Assembly: GCA_017614185.1 (NCBI GenBank)
Contig: JAGACI010000126.1
Coordinates: forward strand, 1-14,612
DNA length: 14,612 bases
Direction: 5' to 3'
Origin: Lachnospiraceae bacterium
Lineage (GTDB): Bacteria > Bacillota_A > Clostridia > Lachnospirales > Lachnospiraceae
This document shows, one piece after another, positions 1 through 6,949 of the stretch. The translations under genes were made by a program, and so were the position numbers. Within the stretch, counting starts at the first letter, position 1, and each line of letters starts with the position of its first letter. The notes under the pieces were generated by a model. It made no database searches. It had not been told where the DNA came from and worked only from the letters and a program-made list of their open reading frames with translations.

Positions 1-333
1 GAGAGTCTTGATGAGGCTTCGTATGAGAAGTGCGTTAATGAGGCTTATGAGGCTTTTAAAGCGGTTGCACTTGCTCTTCTTGATAAAAGGCTTGAGGTAT
101 CGGGTAACGGCGATGTCGGTGAGACAGAAGACCTTGTCAAAGAAGCAATCGGAATGGATATCGATACCTACTTAAAGGAATACGGTCCAAAGATTATCGA
201 TACTCTGGATGAGACCAAGGAAGCGACTGCCTTTACGGGTAATACTCAGACCTATCTTTGTAACAATGACACTCTGGTGATAACCCTTTCTGAGGGTGAG
301 CCCGTTTTATATGAAAGATGGGAGGAAAAGTAG
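1..333 (+). CDS. C-terminal fragment of an unidentified protein (5' end outside window)
   Basis: An open frame runs from the first base to a TAG at 331-333 and gives 110 residues. The start lies outside the window. I do not recognise the family. The first half is rich in Glu, Ala and Lys and looks helical. The last 30 residues (TYLCNNDTLVITLSEGEPVLYERW) alternate polar and hydrophobic residues in a two-strand pattern, like the end of a small extracytoplasmic beta domain such as the lipocalin-like folds common in clostridial lipoproteins. That resemblance is an impression only. The stop codon is one base before the carboxypeptidase start, and the last codons contain that gene's Shine-Dalgarno sequence, so the two are almost certainly co-transcribed and probably translationally coupled. 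An extracytoplasmic or cell-envelope role is inferred from this context. Confidence 0.7.
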   Translation, partial: ESLDEASYEKCVNEAYEAFKAVALALLDKRLEVSGNGDVGETEDLVKEAIGMDIDTYLKEYGPKIIDTLDETKEATAFTGNTQTYLCNNDTLVITLSEGEPVLYERWEEK

Positions 334-334
334 C

Positions 335-1792
335 ATGAAGAAGAAAACTTTACTCTCATTTATCCTTGCTTTGACTGTCGCAGTCGGTGCGATAGGCACA
401 CCGCTTTCCGTTATGGCAGCCGGAGAAAAAGAATCGCCAGAGAACATGCCTTTGCATGTTAACGGCAAAACCTATATTTGTAAGACATTAAATGTCACAT
501 ACGATAACAATGCTTATGTTTCTATAAGGGATATAGCCTATGCCTTATCAGGAAGCGATAAGCAGTTTGATGTCTCTGTTGGCAATGAAGTAAGAATTGA
601 GACGGGTGTTCCCTATGTCGGAAGAGGGTGTGAGAACACATCTTTTGACGAAGAGGTGATGGAGCCGGACTTTAACTATAAGTTTAATCTTAAGACTACA
701 CCGATGTTTATCGATAACAGAGAGATTAAGCGATATATACTTGTGGGAAGCGTTTTTGACGGTGTATATGACTGCTTTATTTCCGTTCCCGATCTTGCTA
801 TCACACTTGACTGTGATATGAAGATAGAAAACGATGAACTTTACATCGAAACCGGGAAGGAGTTTAAGGTTGATCCCGAAGCCCTTATGGACGATGAATT
901 CTTCATGGCTACGAAAAGCTGTCTTTTGGGAGACGCCACAACAGGCGAAATAATCTATGAGTACGACGGTGATGAGACCGTTCTTATAGCGAGCACCTCG
1001 AAACTTATGACTTACCTCCTTGTGATGGATGCAGTATCTGAAGGAAAGATCGGAATGAACGACGAGGTAATTATCTCAAGAGAGGTATCGAAGCTTTCAT
1101 ATGGTGAAGATGGCGTAATCGAACTTGAAGAAGGCCTGGAAACGAATGTGCCAGAGCTTCTTAAGGGAATGCTTCTCGCGTCAAGCAATGAGTGCGCAAA
1201 AGCATTGGCTGAGCATGTGGCAGGGAGTGAAGAAGCCTTTGTAAAGATGATGAATGATAAGGCCAAAAGCCTTGGACTGTCCGAGTCAACGAGGTTTTAT
1301 AACTCAAACGGACTTCCGACATATACGGATGAAGCAGTAGCTTCAAAGAGGCAGAACCGCTCAACTGCCGAAGATATGTATAAGCTTGTAAAGTATATCC
1401 TTGCAGTTTACCCTCAGGTTACCGATATCACTTCACTTAAAGAAGCATCACTTCCTTCAATGGAGTTCGTTGCCAAGAATACCAACCCTCTTTTATATAA
1501 TGTTGACGGTGCGGTAGGACTTAAGACGGGAACCACAAACGGAGCCATGTGCTGCCTTATTACGGCAAAGAAGGTAGATTGCAGTGACGGTGAGCACATG
1601 CTTGTATCTTTGGTGTTTGGCTCCGAAAGCTACGTGATAAGAGGTCTTACATCAGAGCTTCTTCTTGACTACGGTACGGATTATCTTAGGGATAATGTTA
1701 CTGAGACAAGTAAGGACAGTACAGTTCCGACAAATGCGGAAGACCTTGTTAAGAACGTAATAAAGGTCGCAGAGAAAATTAATAAAGAATAA
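335..1792 (+). CDS. Secreted D-alanyl-D-alanine carboxypeptidase (peptidase S11, PBP5/6 type) with N-terminal stalk modules
   Basis: A 485-residue serine D,D-carboxypeptidase that would remove the terminal D-Ala of peptidoglycan pentapeptides outside the membrane, limiting cross-linking. The start is placed at 335, not at the in-frame ATG at 296, because GGAGG at 321-325 sits nine bases before it and a signal peptide begins there: MKKK, a hydrophobic core at about 5-25, and likely cleavage near VMAA at 26-29. The three catalytic motifs are present: S220-T-S-K223 (nucleophile Ser220), S283-S-N285 and K397-T-G399. The S11 domain spans about 185-460. Residues 40-90 and 120-175 resemble the copper amine oxidase N-terminal (stalk) module (VNGK..., YVSIRDIAYAL, then a similar FIDN...SVPDLAITL), which usually serves as a wall or surface spacer. 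Only about 86 residues follow KTG and no hydrophobic C-terminal anchor is seen, so the usual PBP5 C-terminal domain and amphipathic anchor appear absent. The upstream gene ends one base before it. Confidence 0.93.
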   Translation: MKKKTLLSFILALTVAVGAIGTPLSVMAAGEKESPENMPLHVNGKTYICKTLNVTYDNNAYVSIRDIAYALSGSDKQFDVSVGNEVRIETGVPYVGRGCENTSFDEEVMEPDFNYKFNLKTTPMFIDNREIKRYILVGSVFDGVYDCFISVPDLAITLDCDMKIENDELYIETGKEFKVDPEALMDDEFFMATKSCLLGDATTGEIIYEYDGDETVLIASTSKLMTYLLVMDAVSEGKIGMNDEVIISREVSKLSYGEDGVIELEEGLETNVPELLKGMLLASSNECAKALAEHVAGSEEAFVKMMNDKAKSLGLSESTRFYNSNGLPTYTDEAVASKRQNRSTAEDMYKLVKYILAVYPQVTDITSLKEASLPSMEFVAKNTNPLLYNVDGAVGLKTGTTNGAMCCLITAKKVDCSDGEHMLVSLVFGSESYVIRGLTSELLLDYGTDYLRDNVTETSKDSTVPTNAEDLVKNVIKVAEKINKE

Positions 1793-1795
1793 AAA

Positions 1796-1841
1796 AAGCC
1801 CCCGGGGATTAGGAGAGAGAGTAGTGTATCCCCGAGGGTTT
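1796..1841. terminator. Bidirectional intrinsic terminator between convergent genes
   Basis: The left arm CCCCCGGGGAT (1799-1809) pairs with ATCCCCGAGGG (1828-1838) with one C/A mismatch, closing an 18-base purine-rich loop. Flanking A/T bases at 1796-1798 and 1839-1841 extend the stem. An A-run at 1791-1797 lies on the left and a T-rich tract follows on the right. Read on either strand it is a GC-rich hairpin followed by T residues, so it can end the carboxypeptidase transcript and the convergent hemolysin III transcript. The minus-strand T-run is the stronger of the two. Confidence 0.85.
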
Positions 1842-1849
1842 CTGTCTGT

Positions 1850-2524
1850 TTATAAGACTGCAAATTTGTATATGCAGACGAATTGAAGAACGGTTCCAAG
1901 AAGAACGAACACATGGAATATTGAATGCATGTAGCGCTTCTTCTTGCCAAGACCGTAAAGGATGGCTCCCACCGTGTAGGCTATTCCGCCTCCGAGAAGC
2001 CACATAAAGCCTTCAAAAGTAACGGCTTTGATGGTAGGAACTGAGGCTATTACTATGCACCAGCCGATTCCTATATATCCAATCATCGAAATCTTCGCAT
2101 ATTTCTTAAGATCAATGGCGGTAAGCACCGCTGAGAAGATTGCCAATCCCCAGACAACTCCAAATATGCTCCAGCCCCAGCCGGGCGAAACCTCTCTTAA
2201 AGGACCAAGTACAATCGGAGAGTAGGTGCCTCCTATAAGGAAGTAGATGGTGCAGTGGTCGATTACCTGCATCACCCTCTTGCCCATATTGGGCCTCAGT
2301 CCGTGGTAGACGCTTGACATCGTATAAAGGATGATGAGGGATGCTCCGTAAATGGCGCTTCCTACGACATAGAATCCGTCATGGTTTCTTGCCGAGAGAA
2401 CCACACATATTATTAGAGCAACGATTCCGAAAACGCCTCCGATTATGTGAGTTATCATGTTTGCAAGCTCTTCACCCTTTGTGTAATCCGGGAGAACTCT
2501 GTCAGCAAGTTTGGTTCTTGTCAT
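1850..2524 (-). CDS. Hemolysin III family (HlyIII/PAQR) integral membrane protein
   Basis: A 224-residue polytopic membrane protein, the usual length for bacterial HlyIII/TrhA/YqfA proteins. These belong to the PAQR superfamily of proposed metal-dependent hydrolase-like membrane proteins. The physiological role is poorly settled: Bacillus members were named for haemolytic activity, and others are linked to membrane lipid homeostasis. The conserved polar residues are in place: E19..N22...H26 before the first helix, S70-S71-V-Y-H74, D89-H90 and H200-x3-H204 in the last helix. About seven hydrophobic segments lie at roughly 24-45, 52-74, 88-107, 116-137, 145-165, 170-190 and 200-220. The minus-strand start at 2524 is preceded by AAGGAAGT (plus positions 2531-2538). 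The gene is monocistronic here: it has its own promoter and shares the convergent terminator at 1796-1841. Confidence 0.92.
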   Translation of the reverse strand: MTRTKLADRVLPDYTKGEELANMITHIIGGVFGIVALIICVVLSARNHDGFYVVGSAIYGASLIILYTMSSVYHGLRPNMGKRVMQVIDHCTIYFLIGGTYSPIVLGPLREVSPGWGWSIFGVVWGLAIFSAVLTAIDLKKYAKISMIGYIGIGWCIVIASVPTIKAVTFEGFMWLLGGGIAYTVGAILYGLGKKKRYMHSIFHVFVLLGTVLQFVCIYKFAVL

Positions 2525-2553
2525 TTAATCACTTCCTTTTTGCTTCTAAAAAG

Positions 2554-2582
2554 ATAATATCACGACGTGACGTAGTTTTCAA
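2554..2582 (-). promoter_or_regulatory. Sigma-A-like promoter of the hemolysin III gene with palindromes
   Basis: On the minus strand TTGAAA (plus 2577-2582) and TATTAT (plus 2554-2559) are separated by exactly 17 bases. A TG dinucleotide one base before the -10 makes it an extended -10. Transcription would begin near 2547, giving a leader of about 23 bases with the ribosome binding site at 2531-2538. The spacer contains the palindrome TCACG-A-CGTGA (2560-2570). A second inverted repeat, GTAGT (2572-2576) and ACTAC (2584-2588), brackets the -35. These are operator candidates. No cognate regulator is known. Confidence 0.7.
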
Positions 2583-2645
2583 TACTACATGATAAAATTT
2601 TTAAAATCTTATAGCAGGCTAATTCTGTGCCTGATTACAGAAATA

Positions 2646-2676
2646 ATCCGACAAAATGGTTGAATTATCCGACAAA
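2646..2676 (+). repeat. Tandem direct repeat ATCCGACAAA, 21 bases apart, in the promoter
   Basis: ATCCGACAAA occurs exactly at 2646-2655 and again at 2667-2676, a centre-to-centre distance of 21 bases (two helical turns). The first copy lies just upstream of the -35 and the second lies in the -35/-10 spacer. Two identical half-sites on one face of the helix is the arrangement expected for a dimeric response regulator or similar DNA-binding protein. The second copy's position inside the spacer fits repression at least as well as activation. The binding protein is unknown. Confidence 0.65.
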
Positions 2677-2689
2677 TCAGTGGTATTAT
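2660..2689 (+). promoter_or_regulatory. Sigma-A-like promoter of the solute-binding protein / sensor kinase operon
   Basis: TTGAAT (2660-2665) and TATTAT (2684-2689) are separated by 18 bases, and TG at 2681-2682 gives an extended -10. Transcription would start near 2696, leaving a leader of about 20 bases that contains AGGAG (2705-2709) before the ATG at 2717. The promoter lies between and over two copies of a direct repeat (see 2646-2676), so regulated initiation is likely. Assigned by consensus matching only. Confidence 0.65.
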
Positions 2690-2716
2690 AGATTATATAT
2701 TGACAGGAGAGGATAG

Positions 2717-4492
2717 ATGAAAAGAGACTTGGCAAGAAGGCTTTTGGTAATAGCAATGGCCCTGGTTCTTGCATCTTTGTGTGCGTGCAGTAACGGCACC
2801 GAAAGAAGCATATATCTATACTCCGAACAGGCGTCGGATCATATCAGTGAGGAGAACATCTACTCCTCATATGTTCCTTTTGCGCAAAATGTGCTCGACG
2901 TTATCCCCGAAGAAACAGTTACTCTTAAAGTTTACAGTGCTTTTTCCAGAAAAAAGGGAATGCAGACCGGGTGGTTTAGCCAGGTTATGAAGGACCTTTT
3001 TAATGTTGAACTTGATTTTATTGATTTGACTGAAGCGTATACAGATGACGGAAAGTTTGACTGTGATTTTATTCTTTTGAAGTCCAATAACAAACTTTCA
3101 AGTTACCTTAGTAAAAATCTTCTGCTCGACCTAAGAAGCAGTCATCTTTTGGACCAATATGGCGGATTTATAAAGGATAACATGAAGTATGCCCTGTACC
3201 GCAGCGACAGTTTATCGGATGAAGGCTTGTTTGGAATTCCTAACAATGTTGCATACAATTCAGACGAGTATTCGGATTTCCCTTTTCATCCGGATGTGAG
3301 ATGGGATCTATATGTAAGGCTTGGGAAACCTGAGATTGTCGAGATGGATGACTATATTGAACTTTTAAAGAATATGAAGGATTTAAATCCTACATCCGAT
3401 TCCGGCAAAGAGGTTTACGGAGCAACTATATATTCCAAAACAGATGATTACTTTATTACATCCGTTACCGAGACAATGGAAGACTTCTTTGGAGTTGAAG
3501 ATTTTTATGTCGGCTTCTATAACCCCAAGAACAAAAGCTTTACAGGTGCGCTTGACAACGGCAGCGAATATATAAAGTGCCTTGAATTCTATAACAAAAT
3601 GTATCGGGAAGGCCTCCTTAATCCGATGTCAATGAACATGAATTATATGATGGTTTATAATTCGTATACTGACGGCCAGAATCTGTTTTGTGTAGATTCG
3701 GGGCTTGCAGATGCATATAATTCTGTAGAGCATCAGGCAGATAAGAAGATTATGGCTCCTCTGACTTTCGCAAAACAGGTCAACATGGTAAGGGGACTGA
3801 ACCCTCTTGGCGATGAAGGCCTTTGGTGTATCGGAAAGAATACGAAATATCCCGAATTATGCATGGCAATCATTAACTGGATGGCAAGCCCCGATGGTAT
3901 GATGACAACTTATTACGGCCCCAAGGGGATATGCTGGGATTATGACGAGAATAACAATACAGTTCTTTTAAATCCCGGATACGAGGCATTGTTTCATCCC
4001 AATTATGAGTTTGAAATTAACAGCGGCTTTTCAGGGTTATTTACGCAGGGCGAGCCGTATTTTAACTTCTATTTCTGGGCTGAGGATACAGAGAATCCTG
4101 AGTCTAACGGTCAGACTTATAACTATATCACCTGGCCCAACATGTCCAATAACCAGCGTAATTACCAGATAATGAATGACTGGCTTGAGGCCAACCATGT
4201 GGAAACCGTAGAAGAGTATCTAAATAAATCTAAATTTACTATTTTGATACCCGATGCATATGTTGTTCCGGAAAAGCCCGAAGATATAGAAAAGGATATT
4301 TCCGACATTTGCCAGATAATAAAGAAAGGCAGCTGGAAAGCAATTTATGCCAATACCGAAGAAGAGTTTGAAGCGGTTATTGAGAGCATGAGAGAGGATG
4401 CCGACAAGGCTGGATATGCAGACGTGGTGAAGTGGTGCAGGGTTGAGGCATATAATAAGGCAGGAAGCAGCATCTATAAGAGTTTTGGCTGA
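2717..4492 (+). CDS. Extracellular solute-binding lipoprotein (ABC-type sugar/oligosaccharide binding family)
   Basis: A 591-residue lipid-anchored binding protein. The start at 2717 is set by AGGAG at 2705-2709 and by the signal sequence MKRDLARR plus a hydrophobic stretch at 9-22, ending in the lipobox L21-C-A-C24. Cys24 would be lipidated, with a Cys rather than the usual Ala/Ser/Thr at -2. The mature part has the look of large family 1 solute-binding proteins of the YtcQ/LplA kind: a predicted first strand TLKVYSAFSRKKG at 69-81, NLLLDLRSSHLLDQYGG at 134-150, GLFGIPNNVAY at 170-180, and a late segment containing ELCMAIINWMASPDG. The ligand cannot be read from sequence; a carbohydrate is usual for the family. 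No permease or ATPase gene accompanies it. The next gene is a membrane sensor kinase 13 bases downstream, which suggests the protein delivers a bound ligand to the kinase rather than, or as well as, to a transporter. Confidence 0.85.
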   Translation: MKRDLARRLLVIAMALVLASLCACSNGTERSIYLYSEQASDHISEENIYSSYVPFAQNVLDVIPEETVTLKVYSAFSRKKGMQTGWFSQVMKDLFNVELDFIDLTEAYTDDGKFDCDFILLKSNNKLSSYLSKNLLLDLRSSHLLDQYGGFIKDNMKYALYRSDSLSDEGLFGIPNNVAYNSDEYSDFPFHPDVRWDLYVRLGKPEIVEMDDYIELLKNMKDLNPTSDSGKEVYGATIYSKTDDYFITSVTETMEDFFGVEDFYVGFYNPKNKSFTGALDNGSEYIKCLEFYNKMYREGLLNPMSMNMNYMMVYNSYTDGQNLFCVDSGLADAYNSVEHQADKKIMAPLTFAKQVNMVRGLNPLGDEGLWCIGKNTKYPELCMAIINWMASPDGMMTTYYGPKGICWDYDENNNTVLLNPGYEALFHPNYEFEINSGFSGLFTQGEPYFNFYFWAEDTENPESNGQTYNYITWPNMSNNQRNYQIMNDWLEANHVETVEEYLNKSKFTILIPDAYVVPEKPEDIEKDISDICQIIKKGSWKAIYANTEEEFEAVIESMREDADKAGYADVVKWCRVEAYNKAGSSIYKSFG

Positions 4493-4505
4493 TAAGAGGT
4501 ATGGG

Positions 4506-6857
4506 ATGAGCAAAGAAGTCTTTTCGTTTGACAACCTGTTACATGAGAAGAAATATGGAAACAAAGGTATTAAGCTCTTAATCAAGGTTATAGTGCTTGC
4601 TTTGCTTCCTGTAATTATAATGGGAACTTTTACAATTATTGTAAGCTACAGGACCATTGGTAAGACTATGTCCGATGAGGTTATGAATGAACTTAAGAGT
4701 ACGGCTCTTGTTATTGAAAGTTCCTATGATGTTATGAGCAGTGATGATTTTGTGAAATTGAAATCGGGAAACATTATCAGGGGCACATTCGTAATCAACA
4801 ACAACTATAAGCTCTTTGATACCCTTGCCGAGGAGGGTGATATCTACTCGGCAATGTATTACGGGGAAGACCTTATCGTTACTTCGCTTAGAAACGGTAT
4901 TGGCAAGAGAATCGAGATACTGCCGATTCCGGAAGAAGTATATCAGAGCGTTTATGTTGATGAGACAGAGTATTACATAAACAATCTTTATATAGACGGT
5001 GAACCGTACTTTGCTTACTATTCACCTTTGTTCAATAAGGACGGCTCGGTTGTCGGAATGATTTTTACCGGCAAAAAGACACAGGTAATATCTGAAGCTA
5101 CGAATACCAACACCTATCAGGTTTCAACCATAACCGGTCTTGCTATTCTTATGTCGCTTGTATTCTCTGTAATTCTTCTTATTTCGGTAGCCAAATTTGT
5201 AGGCTATGCCATGGAAGAGGATGAGAAGGTTGATGAGCTTACCAAAGCCAACAGAGCCAAGGACAGTTTCCTTGCCAACATGTCGCATGAAATCAGAACA
5301 CCTATCAATGCAGTACTTGGTATGGATGAAATGATTCTTCGTGAGAGTAAGGATGAGACTATCACAGGTTACGCCGCAAGCATCAAGAATGCAGGTCAGG
5401 CACTCCTGTCACTTATTAACGATATCCTTGATCTGTCAAAGATTCAGGCAGGTAAAGTAGAACTTATCGAAGGAAGATATGAGCTTGCTTCGATTATCAA
5501 CGATACCTATAACCTCCTTCATCAAAGAGCCGATGCAAAAGACATTGAACTTATCATAGAAAACGATCCTTCGATTCCATCAGAGCTTTGCGGTGATGAA
5601 ACCAGAATAAGACAGGTTCTTACCAACATCTTAACCAATGCGATTAAGTACACCGAAGAAGGAAGCGTCAGGATAGCGTTTGGATGGAATCCGATTGATG
5701 ATGAGAGAATGACACTTATCATGAGTGTTGAAGATACGGGTATCGGTATAAAGGAAGAGGACATCCAGAAACTCTTTGACTCATTTGCAAGATTTGACGG
5801 AACGAGAAACAGAAGTATTGAAGGAAGCGGGCTGGGATTATCCATTACAAAGAGCCTTGTCGATTTGATGGACGGAACCATAGATGTAAAGAGTTCCTAC
5901 GGCCACGGCTCCACATTTACGGTAGGCATTCCTCAAAAGATACTAAACAGTGCACCCATGGGTGACTTCGCAGAGAGTATCCGTAACAGCACCTACCATG
6001 TTGAAGAATATCACGAATCCTTCGTTGCACCTGATGCGAGAATCCTTGTCGTTGATGATATCAAGGTTAACATTGAGGTTATTATAGGACTTCTTAAGCA
6101 GACCAAGGTTCAGGTTGATACCGCACAAAGCGGAGGAGCCTGCATAGAAGCTGTAATGCACAAGAAGTACGACATCATTCTCATGGACCACATGATGCCT
6201 GAAATGGATGGCGTGGAAACCTTATGGATGCTAAAGAAAACACAGGATAACTTAAGTAAGGATGCTGCAGTAATCGCGCTTACCGCGAACGCTGTTGTAG
6301 GCGCCAAGGAACAATACCTTGAATGGGGCTTTACGGATTACCTTTCAAAACCTGTTCAGGGAGCAGCCCTTGAAGCATGTCTTGCCAAGTATCTGCCGCC
6401 TGAAAAGGTTAAATATGTCGAAAAGCCCGAACATACTGATCCGGTTCCCACGATGCCTCCTGAAGCAGGAGCGGAATCCTTTGCGCAGTACGAAGAACCG
6501 AAGAAGGAACTGTCTTTGGTTGACAGGCTTGATTTTCTTGATACAGAGGTCGGCCTTAGCTACTGCCTCGATGAAGATACATACAAGTCTATCCTTGAGA
6601 CATATGTGGAAGAGGATAAGTCCGAAGATATCGCAAAGTTTTTTGAAAGCGAACAAAAGGAAGACTACCGAATCCTTGTACATGCGGTCAAGTCAACGTC
6701 CCTCTATATCGGAGCCGTTCCGCTATCCGATAAAGCAAAGGCCCTTGAGAACGCCTGCATAGAAGACAAATGGGACTATGTAGTTGCAAACAATGAGGAA
6801 ATGCTTGAAAACTACAAGTCGCTTATTGGCGAGATAAAACGGGTTTTAAATATATAA
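4506..6857 (+). CDS. Transmembrane hybrid sensor histidine kinase with REC and HPt domains
   Basis: A 783-residue phosphorelay kinase. The start at 4506 is supported by AAGAGG (4494-4499) six bases upstream; a longer TTG-started reading from 4443 would overlap the preceding gene. Order of parts: transmembrane helix at about 22-47; extracytoplasmic Cache-like sensor at about 48-205 (FVINNNYKLFDT, YYINNLYIDGEPYFAYYSPL, GSVVGMIFTGK); second helix at 207-232; HisKA with phospho-acceptor H261 in FLANMSHEIRTPINAV; HATPase with N378 (N box), D410-TGIG (G1) and the glycine-rich loop at 440-445. The receiver domain at about 511-630 has D517/D518, phospho-acceptor D561, T593 and K615. The C-terminal HPt domain at about 670-780 has H726 in LVHAVKSTS. 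All key residues are present, so a full His-Asp-His relay inside one protein is expected, passing phosphate to a separate regulator not encoded here. It is in an operon with the binding lipoprotein upstream. Confidence 0.95.
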   Translation: MSKEVFSFDNLLHEKKYGNKGIKLLIKVIVLALLPVIIMGTFTIIVSYRTIGKTMSDEVMNELKSTALVIESSYDVMSSDDFVKLKSGNIIRGTFVINNNYKLFDTLAEEGDIYSAMYYGEDLIVTSLRNGIGKRIEILPIPEEVYQSVYVDETEYYINNLYIDGEPYFAYYSPLFNKDGSVVGMIFTGKKTQVISEATNTNTYQVSTITGLAILMSLVFSVILLISVAKFVGYAMEEDEKVDELTKANRAKDSFLANMSHEIRTPINAVLGMDEMILRESKDETITGYAASIKNAGQALLSLINDILDLSKIQAGKVELIEGRYELASIINDTYNLLHQRADAKDIELIIENDPSIPSELCGDETRIRQVLTNILTNAIKYTEEGSVRIAFGWNPIDDERMTLIMSVEDTGIGIKEEDIQKLFDSFARFDGTRNRSIEGSGLGLSITKSLVDLMDGTIDVKSSYGHGSTFTVGIPQKILNSAPMGDFAESIRNSTYHVEEYHESFVAPDARILVVDDIKVNIEVIIGLLKQTKVQVDTAQSGGACIEAVMHKKYDIILMDHMMPEMDGVETLWMLKKTQDNLSKDAAVIALTANAVVGAKEQYLEWGFTDYLSKPVQGAALEACLAKYLPPEKVKYVEKPEHTDPVPTMPPEAGAESFAQYEEPKKELSLVDRLDFLDTEVGLSYCLDEDTYKSILETYVEEDKSEDIAKFFESEQKEDYRILVHAVKSTSLYIGAVPLSDKAKALENACIEDKWDYVVANNEEMLENYKSLIGEIKRVLNI

Positions 6858-6891
6858 ATATTTTTACCAGTCAAGTTTACAAATCAAACAG

Positions 6892-6949
6892 AATCTCCTT
6901 TTTACTTATTGAACGCGCGAGTTCAAAAAAGTAGAAAGGAGATTTTTTT
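6892..6949 (+). promoter_or_regulatory. Long hairpin that buries the Shine-Dalgarno sequence of the lysozyme gene (terminator-like, ends in T7)
   Basis: AATCTCCTTT (6892-6901) pairs with AAAGGAGATT (6935-6944). The stem continues through a T/G wobble (6902/6934), TACTT (6903-6907) with AAGTA (6929-6933), a small A/AA bulge, and TTGAAC (6909-6914) with GTTCAA (6921-6926), around a GCGCGA loop. That is about 22 pairs. Seven T residues (6943-6949) run directly into the ATG at 6950, and the ribosome binding site AAAGGAGA (6935-6942) lies wholly inside the 3' arm. The element could be the intrinsic terminator of the kinase operon, a translational lock on the lysozyme gene, or both. The rest of the gap (6858-6891) is AT-rich with no convincing promoter. 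Confidence 0.8.

Noticed and set aside
296..334. Upstream in-frame ATG at 296 as the start of the carboxypeptidase
   Set aside because: It would add 13 residues before the lysine-rich signal peptide and overlap the preceding gene. The ATG at 335 has GGAGG at ideal spacing and begins a normal signal sequence.
2341..2592. Plus-strand open frame opposite the hemolysin III gene
   Set aside because: It runs opposite a well-conserved membrane protein gene, extends into the promoter region, and its Arg/Leu/Cys-rich product looks like antisense translation.
2615..2633. Inverted repeat CAGGC ... GCCTG between the divergent promoters
   Set aside because: Only five-base arms around a nine-base gap with no extension and no T-run; could easily be chance.
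4443..4505. TTG at 4443 as the start of the sensor kinase
   Set aside because: It lies inside the binding-protein gene, has no suitable ribosome binding site, and adds a non-conserved leader. The ATG at 4506 has AAGAGG six bases upstream.
5522..5881. Antisense open frame of 119 codons within the kinase gene
   Set aside because: It is the shadow of the strongly conserved HATPase coding sequence, with no start signal or recognisable protein.
6858..6949. A separate promoter for the lysozyme gene
   Set aside because: AT-rich words such as TTTACA (6876-6881) are present but no -10 hexamer lies at a proper distance. I cannot support a promoter here.
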